Shown here piece by piece: positions 9,554-21,358 of a DNA stretch of 60,000 bases (the first letter of the stretch is position 1; each line of letters opens with the position of its first letter). The stretch comes from Nymphaea colorata. Taxonomy: Eukaryota; Streptophyta; Magnoliopsida; Nymphaeales; Nymphaeaceae. The stretch spans positions 1,035,528 through 1,095,527 of the forward strand of contig NC_045140.1 of the NCBI RefSeq assembly GCF_008831285.2, written 5' to 3'. A program made the translations under genes and the position numbers. The notes beneath the pieces are model-generated. The model saw nothing but the letters and a program-made list of their open reading frames with translations, had not been told where the DNA came from and made no database searches.

Positions 9554-11813
9554 CAAAATTTCAGTATTATGATACTCGGAATGCATGTCATATTATCTTC
9601 CAATCTTTACTACAAAAATAAGTAGCTGTGTCATGGAATGATGCGGCACGTCAGTTGTACGCGACAAGGAATAAAATTTTCGTATCATCTTCTGTTTATG
9701 TACTACATATATGAAAGATATCACATGCCTAATCTTCTTTTCCAATGCAAACCTGAATTCTTCTTCATCAATTTCACAACTTTGTTATTAGCACTAAAAA
9801 AAAAACTATAGCAAACGTCCTTTTTCTCCTAGTTTGGCCCCTGTAATTGAAAGGGTTGTCCCCTCTGAAAATTTCAGAAATGATCATCAGTAGATTAAAG
9901 AATTATTCAGCTACCCAAAACAAATTCATGGCTTCTGCCCGGACTTCATGTCAAAGAAAAATAATGATTTTGTCGTCACGTTGTATATCCTATCAGTGAC
10001 CAATTTTTCTTCTTTGACGGCGCCATCAAGAGATACGAACTACTAGCTTCACACGTTTGGCTGCATGTCATGACCACCCCTGCCATGGCGATCGAACATC
10101 AGCATGCACTACAGAGCACCACTCATTAATTCGCCCATACCTTGTAATTGAAAGTAGCTGGTAGCTCCTCCTCCATCAAGGCTTGGCCAACATCCTTCTC
10201 CAGTAACTATAGTGAAAGGAATGCGACAACTCTCGCGTTTCCTTGCGACATGGTGATGGCAATAGCAGCACTGGCTTCTTCATGCACAAAGAGAACTTGA
10301 TAAAAACTGAGGCAATCACATTTTTGCTGAAATGAATTAAATCTTTGATACTGTATAATAATTAACCTGCGTCTATCTCATGCCAGTCAATGCTTCTTGC
10401 CACGTTCATCCAAACCACACAACATTTTCCATTTCTAACAAGGATGACAGAATTCCACAGCATCGGTGTCATCAGATGAAGACTCTGAAGGATTTTATTG
10501 AGGAAACATGTTTATATTCTGAACTTAGATACGTATGTAGAGATTAAAGAAAAGATGTAAAAGAAAAGAATGAAAGAGAAGCAGCTGGTCCATTATGTTG
10601 GAGAGGGAGATCTAGGGAGAGAGAAGGGGCGTGGGAAGCTCAACGTGATCACGCCGGGCATCCAGTCTGTGAATATGGCAAGCTAAACGTGGCCACTCCT
10701 TGCATATCTAGAATTTTCCTCCTTCAAAGATTGAAGTAGATGATCAGACTGCCCAGATGAAGGAAGATCATGGGCATTTGCGGCTTTTCAATTTTGCCCC
10801 TCCCCCTAGTCATTCCATTTAAAAAAGTGTTAAATTGATCAGTTAGATCACTAAAGGCGGGTTTCTCTAAGTCGGGCCTTCGTTGACAGCTATATGTGCA
10901 ATCAAACTTTTGTTTATCACAACAAGCAAGCCTCTCCTTTTCGTGCCTTTGAGTTTCAACTATCTATGATCACTATTGATCAAAGAAAAAAATTGTCCAA
11001 CTTAGAGAACCCGTTCTTATTTTATTCACAAAAAGAAAAATCCATCAATGGCAGGAAGTTTACGACAGGTCGCAATAGACTTTGCAATTTACTTACTGAT
11101 CAAAAGTCTAGGAATCAATACCAAGCCATTTTCAGTTATGAGCACCGAAGTGTTTTGTCTTCAATGTTTTGGTTGAAAATGCTTGATTCACGACTAAATC
11201 TACACGAAGGTTAAGGTAAGTTCTTGATCTTTTGGAAAAGAAATTAATGGTCGATATGCTAGTAGTTCAATACGTCACAACATTTTATGGCACACTGGTT
11301 ATGAGCTTGTGCTTTTACCCAAGCGGTCCAATCCAGGGTAAGATCACTAAAATAACTTTTTGTTTCGGTGGACAAAATCATGCCAGAATAACATAGGATG
11401 GGACATTCAAAGGTTAATATGGAGTTTTATGCCGATTTACTTGCAGACAATTATCCACACCCACTCACGTCCTTTATGTGTTACAGGAACAGGAAAAAGA
11501 TGGGCTAAATTGGAATTGGGATTTGTAAAAGCATGAAACCTTTGGCATGGCAATGGTGACACTATTGAAATTGAAAAGGAAAGAACATAATCAAGGCAAA
11601 TGCCGCAGAAGAAGTGCATCACATTTATACACAAATTAAGCATCTTATATATAGAATAGCTTTCTTATTCATGCAACACATTCAAATGAAACGTGTTTAC
11701 GGCCATGAACCACACTGTTTGTTCCATTCATATCATATGAACTGAACCACTAGTCTTATGATGATGACACTGGCTGCTTATTGAGGAAGAACACCAAATA
11801 TCCGTGCATGAAA
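9554..11813. other. Convergent spacer between B and C
   Basis: 3' flank of B, then about 2 kb matching 24350-26669 in order. The piece at roughly 10127-10516 has no counterpart in the other copy and is bounded by short AATTC/ATTC repeats. Open readings here (for example 10894-11214) have no recognisable product. Confidence 0.55.
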
Positions 11814-12179
11814 TCACAGTGGCATGAAGTAGGCGATGTTGAGCACAGGGGGGTGGCCAGGTGCTGAAAGGTCTTGCAGGATTTCGCTCTTGTAAAATTT
11901 AATGGCGTAGCCATTGTGAACCTTAATCACCAGTTTGTATGTGTAGTGCTCGGTGCCGCGATCCAGTACCTCAGCTTCCGTGACTTGAATGAACTTGAGG
12001 TATGCATGATTCTGTTCATTGTACCTTTTCACCGCAAATTCGCCCAGGTACTGAACATGGCCGTCCTTCTCCACATGGGGTACTGGAACGAAGCCAGAGG
12101 GTTTATAAGGATAAGCGGTGGCTGCCAGAGCCATTGCAGCCATCATTGTGATCGCAAGGAAAGGAAAGAAACGTCCCAT
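11814..12179 (-). CDS. Secreted cystatin-like protein, MGRFFP type (copy C)
   Basis: 121 residues, intronless, on the minus strand. Residues 1-22 are a signal peptide (MGRFFPFLAITMMAAMALAA, then TA before YPYKPSGF). The body has the helix motif LGEFAVKRYNEQ, first loop VLDRG (preceded by E) and second loop SAPGHPP. It ends YFMPL. As in all members, the QxVxG and Pro-Trp contacts of inhibitory cystatins are absent. It is near-identical to copy H (26670), its partner in the segment duplication. It converges with B and diverges from D, with 1.65 kb between C and D for both promoters. A TATA box lies 112-124 bp before the ATG. Confidence 0.86.
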   Translation of the reverse strand: MGRFFPFLAITMMAAMALAATAYPYKPSGFVPVPHVEKDGHVQYLGEFAVKRYNEQNHAYLKFIQVTEAEVLDRGTEHYTYKLVIKVHNGYAIKFYKSEILQDLSAPGHPPVLNIAYFMPL

Positions 12180-12290
12180 GGCTAGCTAGTAACTAGAACG
12201 TAGTTTTCTAGATCAGAAGGAATAGTAGCAGGAAGATGGAAGGAAAATAGTATTATTTGATCGACGAGTGACCTCCATACTTCACAACGC

Positions 12291-12303
12291 CCATATTTAT
12301 AGG
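12291..12303 (-). promoter_or_regulatory. TATA box of copy C
   Basis: The minus strand reads CCTATAAATATGG, and the same site is found in copy H. Confidence 0.75.
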
Positions 12304-13640
12304 TGGCTTATCCATTCCAGACCAAAATGTAACGTGATACCGACAAAAATGTGGCTATAAGTTATCGTATTACAATTATTAATTATTAATGTAATTTAAT
12401 ACCAACCACTTGTTGATTTTTTCATTTCTATTCAAATGAAAGAAACAGTCTTGTGTGGACTAAGTCAACTAAATACAGCTTCCACACACGATCCATTCAA
12501 ACCATAAAAGATTGAACCACTTCACCAACTCCACTTGAAAGGAGACTTGAATACAGTTGCATGGAACTAAGACTCTCTCTCCCTCTCGTGATATGAGGTA
12601 AGAATGTATATCCATTACCAGAGCCATACATGGGCAATAGGATCTGCAAGTCAAGTTTGCTCGCGTGCGCAGCAGCCAATGAATTTATCTGTTTTCGTGC
12701 ACGCAATTTAATTTATCATACTTGGACAATGTTTTTCCAAACATTATCCACTCCCACCAAACCTTGCTTTTGAAGTCACATAAGTTACTTGATTTATAAC
12801 CTCAAGTTCACACTGAACAAGCCTTTTAGAAAGCATATAGGACGATAATTCAATTATGAATTTCTCCCCCTCCCCTGTGCGCCCAAAGATATCTTCAGTT
12901 GATGTCTCCTAGACATTTTAACAGATTCTTTTTTTTTTTAAAAGCACGCTTAAGCATGGAAATTATGAAACTTAACATATTTTTCTTTATAAACTAAAGC
13001 AAATATCAGTACACATGATAAGGTTGTATACAAGTTAAAAACTGCAAACCACATAAGCAACGGTGGATCAGTCAGAGGAACAGAGTATTCAAAGTCCATC
13101 AGTTTTCTAATAAGCAATTCAAGATACTCCTGTTTTTGTGGTTTAATTTTCATCGATTACTTACTATAGCATTTGTCGCCTTACAATGAGATTGCTAATG
13201 GACAACGTGAAGCATGATCAGACCACGGCAGTGGATCCTTTTTTTCGATTTTCTGATGAAATGGGAAGCAGATTGAAACGATGGACGTTAAGGAGCCTCG
13301 CCGCAAGTTGTTTCCGGATAAAATATTACCTCAGCTGCACAGAGAATCAATCTATTGATGAAAGCACAAATTTGGTAGGCATAGATGTTCATTTGGCATC
13401 TAGAAATCGACTAGTAGTACGTCAAAATTTCCTGGAAGTTACTAGAGAAATTATATGTTTGACTTGGAAACGATGCTCATCCAAACAAATGCCTTGAATT
13501 GCCTTGTATTCGTCATACTTGTTCCAAGAGAGAGAGAGGTGGAGTCTTAACTATTAAGGCATTGCCCACGCCTGCACCACTCCGCATGGAACCGGTCTAA
13601 CTTTGAATGTTATTAAAAGAATTAGGTGTTCGTATTCGGT
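12304..13640. other. Divergent spacer between C and D
   Basis: Shared upstream DNA of C (minus) and D (plus), matching 27160-28338. It holds the conserved block GTGTGGACTAAGTC (12453-12466), closed by CCACACAC at 12482-12489. No gene is supported; the reading at 13186-13497 has no recognisable product. Confidence 0.55.
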
Positions 13641-13700
13641 GGACTTCGTCATTCAAAAACCGCGTATATATCCCACAAAGCAACTTGCGAGCATAATTTT

Positions 13701-13711
13701 TCTATATAAAG
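13701..13711 (+). promoter_or_regulatory. TATA box of copy D
   Basis: TCTATATAAAG followed by GGGAGACGCTTATC. It lies only 60 bp after the conserved GGACTTCGTCATTCAAA block (13641), against about 120 bp in B, G, J and K. Confidence 0.75.
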
Positions 13712-13833
13712 GGGAGACGCTTATCAGTGCCATTCATCATTCATTCCTCCCTTAATTTGCTTTCCTGTAGGATCAGCAGCAGAGCTAATTGCCCCATCGA
13801 TTTAGAAGAGCTCTCTCCACTAGTAAGCTACCT

Positions 13834-14202
13834 ATGGCACGTTTCTCTTCTTTCCTCGTGATCGCTGCGGTGGCAGCCATGGCATTTGTAGCCATTGCCC
13901 GCCCCTACGAACCTTCTGGCTGGATTACCGTTCCTAATGTGGAGAAGGACAGCCATGTCCAGTACTTGGGCAAGTTCGCTGTTACAAGGTATAATGAGCA
14001 GACTAAGGCTTACCTCGAGTTCATTCAGGTGACAGAAGCACAAGTACTTGACCGCGGCACCGAACACTACACATACAAGTTGGTGATCAAGGTTCATGAT
14101 GGCTACGCTGTCAAGTTTTTCAAGAGCGAAGTGTTCCAAGATCTGTCAGCACCTGGCCAGCCCCCCGTCCTCAACTTGGGTTACTTCATCCCCTCGTATT
14201 AG
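13834..14202 (+). CDS. Secreted cystatin-like protein, MARFSS type (copy D)
   Basis: 122 residues from the ATG at 13834. An open stretch of 15 codons before it starts only with TTG and is 5' UTR. The signal peptide ends AIA before RPYEPSGW. The helix motif is LGKFAVTRYNEQ, the first loop QVLDRG, the second loop SAPGQPP. The end is YFIPSY, one residue longer than in B and G, a trait shared with copy I (28532), its segmental partner. AATAAA lies at 14316-14321. It diverges from C. A secreted cystatin fold is supported; the protease target, if any, is unknown because both enzyme-contact motifs are degenerate. Confidence 0.86.
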   Translation: MARFSSFLVIAAVAAMAFVAIARPYEPSGWITVPNVEKDSHVQYLGKFAVTRYNEQTKAYLEFIQVTEAQVLDRGTEHYTYKLVIKVHDGYAVKFFKSEVFQDLSAPGQPPVLNLGYFIPSY

Positions 14203-16692
14203 CATTCAAGATTATGACATTCCACATGGATGCTATATTGCCTTCCAATCTTTCTATTACGAAAATAAGAACTGTGTCATGAAATGATGAGGCACGTCAG
14301 TTGTCTGCGACAAGGAATAAAATCTCTGTTTATCGTCTTCTGTCTATGTACTACATTTGTAAAAGATATCAACAGGCCTAATCTTCTTCGTTCTCCAATG
14401 CAAACCTGAAATCTTCTACTTTATCAATTTGGTATCTCTGTTTTTAGCACGCATAATAAACTATATTAGCAAAACTTTTCCGTAGCATTTTTTATAATAT
14501 TTGAAATGTGATCTCTTCTCCCATCCCCACCCTTCGTCCTACAAAGCAATCTGCCAAAGAACGTATCCCCTGTCATTATTCTTTGGGTTTGGTGGACTTT
14601 GGGGTTGCCTTATCTTTTGGCATACTTTTGGAAAGTCCCAGTGCTTTAGGCCCTTTAGTTAATAATGCTTCCGTTTAATCTGCTTTCCCTTCATAGCGTA
14701 TGGTGCCAAGGTGTAGATTAAGCGTGTGGTATTCGATGTGAGAATCATAGACCTTCGGCAAGGTCATGAAGCCACTTGGTTCAACCATGCATGTCTAATT
14801 AAGTTGCCCAATTAGGATTCATTGGATTTTTAAACATGTTTGAACTCAATGTGATCACCCGGAGTCCATGATTGGATATAGTTCACACATTGGACTTAAT
14901 TTCATGAAGAATTAATGTCTATATGGATCTGTGAGTGACGACTCAATGGATTGGATTTGAATCGAATATGTTCTTAGCCATATCTAGGCCTGGGCATCAG
15001 GCCGGCCCGACACCCGAAAACGGAGCCCGATGCCCGAAACTCAAGTCCAGGCTCGGTCCGATTCAAAAATATATACTTTTTAAAATATAAAATAAAATTT
15101 TTTGAATGTAAAATACACGTTAATAAATATATATATATATTATTAAATAAAAATAATATGAAAATTTAATCGGGCTGACTCAGGCTAGCCCGGGCTGGTT
15201 TTTTGAGCCACAAACACGGTACCCGTCGAGTAGCCAGGCTCAATGCCCAGGTCTAGCCATATCTGCTTTTTCGGATGTTCACATTTTCGTATTCAGGAAT
15301 GAAGAAAACTCCAACTGAATCTGAATCTAAATCTGAAATTTGAATTCACAATCTGAATCCAATTTTTACAGCGACTGAATACAAATCTGAATCTGGTCTA
15401 TTTTCAAAATCTAAAGATGTTAGAGATGTAGGATATTTATTTAAAATTGACTCTGACCCGAATCCAAATCGATCGGATATTTATGTGCATCCGATTTCAG
15501 AACCGTTCAATCAGATATCTAATTCAATTATTAATTTAATGTAATATATAGCGACATTGTGGTGATGGTTTCGTTTTCATTCAGATTAAATAAAGGGTCG
15601 TGTGTGGACTAAGTCTACTAAACACAACATCCACACACGTTCGTCGCTGAAACCAGGAAAGAACTCCACTTGATGATGAATGGAAAGTTGAACACAGTTG
15701 CAAGGAACACAGTTGCAAGCTCCTCCCCAAGTAGATTGCCCATTCCAGACTGCTTTTGAAGTCACATTTAATTTGCTTGAAATATAATAACCAATTACCT
15801 GGTCATCTTCACACTCAACAGGCCTTTTTAGAGCGCTTATTGGACGGCCACAAACCGTAGTCACAAATACTGTTTTCACATTTGAAATGGTAAGGATTTT
15901 TTTAGAGGCATAATAGGATGAACCTGAAAAAAATGAGAAAATTTTGGTAAGCATTTTAAAAAAATTTAAAATAAAAAAATTGGAGAAGAATTAAATAAAA
16001 GAGAAACTAATAAGACAACATAGAAAATAAGCAACAAACAAAAGTTAGAAAATGGAGAAATCAGTTCGACCTTAAAAGAGCTTGAAAAACGCCTTAAAAA
16101 ACTAGTTTAAATCTCTTTTGTTCATTTTAGATTTCTTTTTAAATAGCATTTTTTTTGCCGCTTTACTTGACTAACTTGGTTTTTGCATTTTTAATGTATT
16201 TTATCAGAAAAGACATATTTTTTGTGACTATGGCGCGAACATATATAAAGTTGGTATCTCTTAGACATTTTTACTTCTTTTCTTGCTTAAAAGGCCCATA
16301 TAAGCATGAAAATAATGACTTTTTAACAAAATTTCTCATTTAGTTTCAATATTCATCTACTTAATGTAGAATATGCCACCTTTATAATGATGAGTTTTAT
16401 TTTGTGAGCATCCGTACTGAACTATGGCCACATACTTAAGGCAGTGGATCAATTCAAATATTCAATCCTCTCTTCAGTGTTCTTTCTTGATCAATAAAAG
16501 GGTATATAGTTCACTGAAAGATGCGTGGATGACAATGAGTCTTAATTAGCAGTACTTGTTTCCAGAATATTATGCCAAATTCAAAGTGAATCCTTGTTAA
16601 TTGATATGGAATTTAAAGCACAGGTTTGGTAGAAGTCGATGTGCATTAATTGACATTTAGAAGGACAACCACATAAAGATCAGTTTTGACTT
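14203..16692. other. 3' flank of D, duplicated at 28901-31346
   Basis: Apart from the MITE, no gene is seen. The part at 15540-15960 resembles the far upstream DNA of the MGRFFP-type genes, including the GTGTGGACTAAGTC block at 15601-15614 (closed by CCACACAC near 15631-15638). This hints that a minus-strand copy once lay here. Confidence 0.5.
14985..15255. mobile_element. hAT-type MITE, 271 bp
   Basis: Terminal inverted repeats TAGGCCTGGGCAT and (reverse complement of the right end) TAGACCTGGGCATT. It is flanked by an 8-bp target duplication GCCATATC (14977-14984 and 15256-15263), and the inside is A/T-rich. 8-bp duplications and TAGG ends fit hAT elements. The same insertion is present at 29570-29821. 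Confidence 0.85.
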
Positions 16693-18515
16693 AAAAAAAA
16701 AAAAAAAAAATCTTTTGTTATTAGATCCTCACGATTATGACATAACTTGGATGATCTATATATGCTGCAAGGTACATGTTATTTAATTATATACATTTTT
16801 TTGCCTTATGACCAAATATTTATGGTGATCCTATGCATTTTATATAGAAAGATGTTGATTTCATTAATTAACGAGATTTTTACCAAAACACAAAAAAGTT
16901 ATGATCCTAAAACATAAAACATTTAATTTTGATCCGGAAAAATGAGTAAGTACACACTCATGTTTCAGCTGAAGTTCGGTTTTCATGTATGTTTGATAGT
17001 CTCGGATCCAAGGCTGATTTTAAATCCATGTTAAGTTAAATCGACAACTTAAACAAAGAGTGGATTTTTCAACTGATTCAAATCTGTATTAAATAGTGAA
17101 AACCGTGGATTGTGGTCCGAGGAAGGGAGGATCTGATCACAAATCCATGGTCTTAAGATCTGTGATATTCTCGCAATATATAGTCATCCCTGCTGCTTAG
17201 CACCGAATACTTTTGTCGGGAATCACACTTCTCTAGTGCCAAGTCCATATTGCAGAAATGATCAAAAATCTTATGGGGATATTGGATGTCTTAGAATTTT
17301 GGTTCTGGAAACAAAATTTCTACCTGACCAGGAATTGGAATAGGAATTCCATTTCCAATTTTGCTTTGAGTTTAATAGTTTTAATTCTAAAATAATAGAA
17401 AAACTTTTTTAATGAAAAACAATTAAATTAATTTGCTTCAAAGAGAGATAAAAAGATCGATCATTACAAACTCATAATCCACCCCCTAGAGTGGGATCTT
17501 AATTCCATAGTTTTGATTATGAATGAGCCTATAATTCCATAATCAAATTTTTTGTTTGGTAATGTAATTGCCATTTTTTTTACATGAGAATAATGATTTC
17601 GAAATTCCATTGGTTCCGGGTGAATCAAACGCCCCCCTGTTTGGTAGTTGGTCATGTAAACATGCTCATTAACACACTAAAAAATTAAGGCAAATTCATA
17701 GAAAATTATGTTATTATTGTTATAGATCGCACTATGCAAGTTTTATTATACTGTACGATTTACAGACTTAGACGTTGGGACAGCTTTATAAGTTGGAAGT
17801 TAAAACTACACTTGGTCATCATATCAGTTGTCCATCTTAATTTATTAAACGCTAAAAGAAGTAAGTCTGGCATCCAAATTCAACTAAACTAGACCGGATT
17901 AGGTGGGACTCGATATGAAAAAGTTTGAACCGCTGACGTTGCATCCCATGCTATAACTGGGAGTAGAGTCATTTTCAAAAACTCAGTTGGCGGAAATGCT
18001 TTTTCTTGAAGAAAGATTGTCACCAACGTCAACATGCAACCCTTCATCTTCTTAAAATAGGTAAAACATATGCACCTTAACTGCTACATTTTTTCATTTA
18101 CAAATATATCTATATATAGATCGACTGAAGAACTAAAGAAGACATTGATCTTTTATTCTAGGGAGGTGCGCCATTTAGCGTTTAAAGAACTTTGTACGTA
18201 GTTCAAGTAGCTAACCTAAAATGATAGTACAGAGATCTCGTAGCTAGTTAGGAAACTTGGATGTAGAAGCAAGCAAATTGGCTTGACTAGAGGAAAAAAA
18301 ACTGATATTATAAGCCAAAGCTAACCAATACTTTAATTTATTCATATATACAGGACTAGTGCTTAGTCAAACTATACTATATACAACTAGACAGACTTCT
18401 AAGCAACTTTGATCCGAAGAAAAAGATGACAAAGTAGCTGCGATTGTTTTGCTTGTCGACGCCATTAACAAGTAGCATTACGCCCACATTTTTGTCTTTT
18501 ATGTGATGACTCTGC
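16693..18515. other. AT-rich spacer before copy E
   Basis: A poly(A) run (16693-16709) marks the end of the duplicated segment. The rest is AT-rich DNA with no supported gene and no match I can see to other parts of the window. In the second copy, gene J lies in this position instead. Confidence 0.5.
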
Positions 18516-18524
18516 CTATAAATA
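18516..18524 (+). promoter_or_regulatory. TATA box of copy E
   Basis: CTATAAATA, mirrored on the other strand ahead of copy F. Confidence 0.75.
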
Positions 18525-18666
18525 CCAGAGGGGTCTTCAGATATCGACATCGCTTATCCATTCCCACCCATTAGCCCTAAGAGCTCTGTCCTTCTATTTC
18601 TTTCTCAGCCATCGTCGTTGTCCTCCTACACAGCTTTATCTAGCTAGCTAGCCAGCACCTGCAGCC

Positions 18667-19065
18667 ATGGGGCGCTTCTTTCCTATGCTTGCGATCACAG
18701 TCGTAGCAGCAATGGCGTTGGCAGCCACTGCTTATCCTGATCATGATGAACAGCATGATGTTCATGAAGCTGAGCATCCTGCTCCCTTTGTTCCCGTCCC
18801 TCATGCAGAGACGGATGAGCACGTTCAGTACTTGGGTAAGTTTGCAGTGGAAAGGTTCGACGAACAGACACATGCGGACCTCAAGTTCATTATGGTGACG
18901 GAAGCAGAAGTACTTGATCGCGGCACCGAGCATTACACATACCACTTGCTGATGAAGGTTCACGATGGCTATGATATCAAGCTTTACAAGTGCGAAGTGT
19001 TCCAGGATCTCTCAGGATATGAAGAGCCCCCGGTGCTCAACGTAGGCTACTTCGAGCCGCTCTAA
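18667..19065 (+). CDS. Secreted cystatin-like protein, acidic 132-residue form (copy E)
   Basis: 132 residues, intronless. The signal peptide (1-22) is of MGRFFP type. Mature residues 23-55 carry an insert relative to other copies, rich in Asp, Glu and His (PDHDEQHDVHEAEHP). The helix motif is LGKFAVERFDEQ (56-67), where the usual final Asn is Asp. The first loop is EVLDRG, the second loop SGYEEPP, and one Cys is at 109. The protein is markedly more acidic than its neighbours. It forms a convergent inverted pair with F; the two differ at 6 residues. The acidic His-rich stretch could bind metal, but that is a guess. A protease-inhibitor role is doubtful because the contact motifs are missing. 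Confidence 0.85.
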   Translation: MGRFFPMLAITVVAAMALAATAYPDHDEQHDVHEAEHPAPFVPVPHAETDEHVQYLGKFAVERFDEQTHADLKFIMVTEAEVLDRGTEHYTYHLLMKVHDGYDIKLYKCEVFQDLSGYEEPPVLNVGYFEPL

Positions 19066-20821
19066 GAATCGCAGCAGATTGACGTGTTTTCTCCTTTCCA
19101 GGTCAATAGCGGCGTGATAGAATAGAACAAATAGGTGTGGTCGAATAAAAATACTTGTTCAGTGATTGTGTGTGGAGAAAAGTGGTGTATTTGAGTTTCC
19201 CTTCCTTGTTCAGTGGAGGAGAACCACATTTGGAAGACTTAATTTCTTCATGTATGTCTGGTTCTACATGTAGCTTGGTGGTTCAATGTAGTTAAAAATT
19301 TTCATTTTCGAATTTGGATTTCTGCAGCTTGAGAGATAATATTCCCCATAAGAAAATGTCATGCATCTCTGATCACAGAATCGATGAGGACTTTTCTAAA
19401 CTCCGATGAACTTGAAAATTTCTTATAAGAGAACGTACGATTCCAAACGCAAGTTGGTTTATTAAATGTTCTGCTTCGGGTTAGAAATCTCGTTTGCTAT
19501 AACATGATTTAATGGTATAGACGCGTTCAATATACAGTAAAAAACAACCTACAAATCGGCCATTGATCTTAACCCAAAAATTAAAAACAAAAAAAAGATA
19601 TTTTATAATTGGCCTACAAACTTAATTTCAATGTACTCTCTTCCTCATTGTTTTTTAAATTATCCAAAAAAAAACCATGGATCGTTTCCAATTCTAGCAG
19701 ATTGTAGACCGACCACTAGTAGCTAGGTCAGCCATATTGGCGATCCCGTCTTAACTAATTATATCTTTGGTGCGTGGCTTTTGCTATATCATTGAATATA
19801 TTGTGTCCCATAAACATTTGTGCCCTCATATATATTTCTCGCCTTGAAATCATTTGATCAGATGTTCAACAGCCAAAATAAGTTTATGGAATATCTCATG
19901 ATTCAAATGGATTGTTTAGTGTATATATATATATATATATATATGAACCTTTGAATATCTTATTTATTATTTCGCACTGTGTAAGGAAATTAAAATAATT
20001 AATGGCATAAACAATCAACTGCTCCCATGCTTCAAAAGTTGATGAAGAGAACTTATAAGCCTTAAAATTACCAGAATGTTGGCTAACCAGATGCAAACGG
20101 TATATAAGGTAAAAGTTTATAAGTAGTGATGCAAATGCTTCAGATCCAGTTAGGATCCGGTACTTACCCAGTCAGACTTAATCGGATTTCCTTCATTTTG
20201 GGTTTATTAGAATTCAGACTAGGACTTGAACTTTTATAACTTTGATCCAGATCCAAAGGGCATAAAATCTGAGATTTAGATCTGCATGTTAATTAATCGG
20301 GTCTCCAACATGGCGGATTTGGGTTCGGTGAGAAAGTGGCAAGAAGGAGAGACTTACCTCACCATTACTATCGCGGCCAAAGTCGAACCCCCACAAGGTG
20401 AAACAAACTTGGGGTCAAATAATGCATAAATTCAGGGAGAAAAAGAGATGGATATTCATCTAAAGTTTTACGAAGTCTCAAGATTCCACCCTGTAAGAAA
20501 AGAGAAGAAGAAAGTGTATTTCTTTCCAGGACATCATAAGCATTATGTGTTCGATCTAATTAATACCAAAATGAACCATATAGAACCGCGTACATGCACA
20601 ACTGATGATCAAGATACACAAGGAAAATGTGGATCTCCTCCACTGCATGAACATGGAAACTCAAACACACCACCTTTTCTCCACAGACAAGACTGAGCAA
20701 GCATTTTAATTATTCGATGACAACCTATCTATCCTATGTACTCCTTCAAGCTTCTATATATATTCTGGAAAAGCCAGTCACATATATAAGACCGAGCAAA
20801 TATGGCAATCAGCTGCGATTC
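19066..20821. other. Spacer between inverted genes E and F
   Basis: 1.76 kb of AT-rich DNA with an (AT)n run at 19921-19943 and no supported gene. If transcription of either gene ran through, the E and F arms could pair as a hairpin. Confidence 0.5.
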
Positions 20822-21220
20822 TTAGAGCGGCTCAAAGTAGCCTACGTTGAGCACCGGGGGCTCTTCATATCCTGAGAGATCCTGGAACACTTCGCACTTG
20901 TAAAGCTTGAAATCATAGCCATCGTGAACCTTCATCAGCAAATGGTATGTGTAATGCTCGGTGCCGCGATCAAGTACTTCTGCTTCCGTCACCATAATGA
21001 ACTTGAGGTCCGCATGAGTCTGTTCGTCGAACCTTTCCACTGCAAACTTACCCAAGTACTGGACGTGCTCATCTGTCTCTGCATGAGGGACAGGAACAAA
21101 GGGAGCAGGATGCTCAGCTTCATGAACATCATGATGCTCACCATGATCAGGATAAGCAGTGGCTGCCAACGCCATCGCTGCCATGACTGTGATCGCAAGG
21201 ATAGGAAAGAAGCGGCTCAT
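20822..21220 (-). CDS. Secreted cystatin-like protein, acidic 132-residue form (copy F)
   Basis: 132 residues on the minus strand, inverted partner of E with the same acidic His-rich segment after the signal peptide (PDHGEHHDVHEAEHP), helix motif LGKFAVERFDEQ, loops EVLDRG and SGYEEPP, and the single Cys at 109. It differs from E at residues 2, 7, 13, 27, 29 and 103. Homology extends about 140 bp upstream through the 5' UTR to the TATA box, so the duplicated unit is at least gene plus core promoter. It diverges from copy G. Intact and probably expressed, judging only from the preserved promoter and reading frame. Confidence 0.85.
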   Translation of the reverse strand: MSRFFPILAITVMAAMALAATAYPDHGEHHDVHEAEHPAPFVPVPHAETDEHVQYLGKFAVERFDEQTHADLKFIMVTEAEVLDRGTEHYTYHLLMKVHDGYDFKLYKCEVFQDLSGYEEPPVLNVGYFEPL

Positions 21221-21345
21221 GGCTGCAGGTGCCAGCTAGCTAGATGAAGCTGTGAAGGGGAAGGACGATGGTGGCGCTGAGAAAGAAATCTTAGGACTAA
21301 GGCGTGGGAATAGACAAAGTGATGTCGATCCGTGAAGAGTCCTCC

Positions 21346-21358
21346 AGTATTTATAGGG
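21346..21358 (-). promoter_or_regulatory. TATA box of copy F
   Basis: The minus strand reads CCCTATAAATACT; same arrangement as in E. Confidence 0.75.

Larger units (their letters stand above)
8414..16692. repeat. Segmental duplication, copy 1 (holds B, C, D)
   Basis: About 8.3 kb collinear with 23158-31346: a plus gene, a minus gene, a plus gene, then 2.5 kb with a MITE. Homology begins at GATCGCAAACGTCTGTAACT (8414) and ends at CAGTTTTGACTT just before an A-run (16693-16709). The copies differ by point changes and a few indels. For example, about 390 bp at roughly 10127-10516 is absent from copy 2, and about 420 bp at roughly 25222-25640 is absent from copy 1. Confidence 0.88.

Noticed and set aside
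13789-13833. Possible 15-residue N-terminal extension of copies D, G and I (RRALSTSKLP-like)
   Set aside because: The stretch begins with TTG or another non-ATG codon, and the ATG of MARFSS is followed directly by a good signal peptide; read as 5' UTR.
20448-20696. 82-residue reading as a small gene
   Set aside because: No promoter, homologue or domain recognised, and it lies in A/T-rich spacer.
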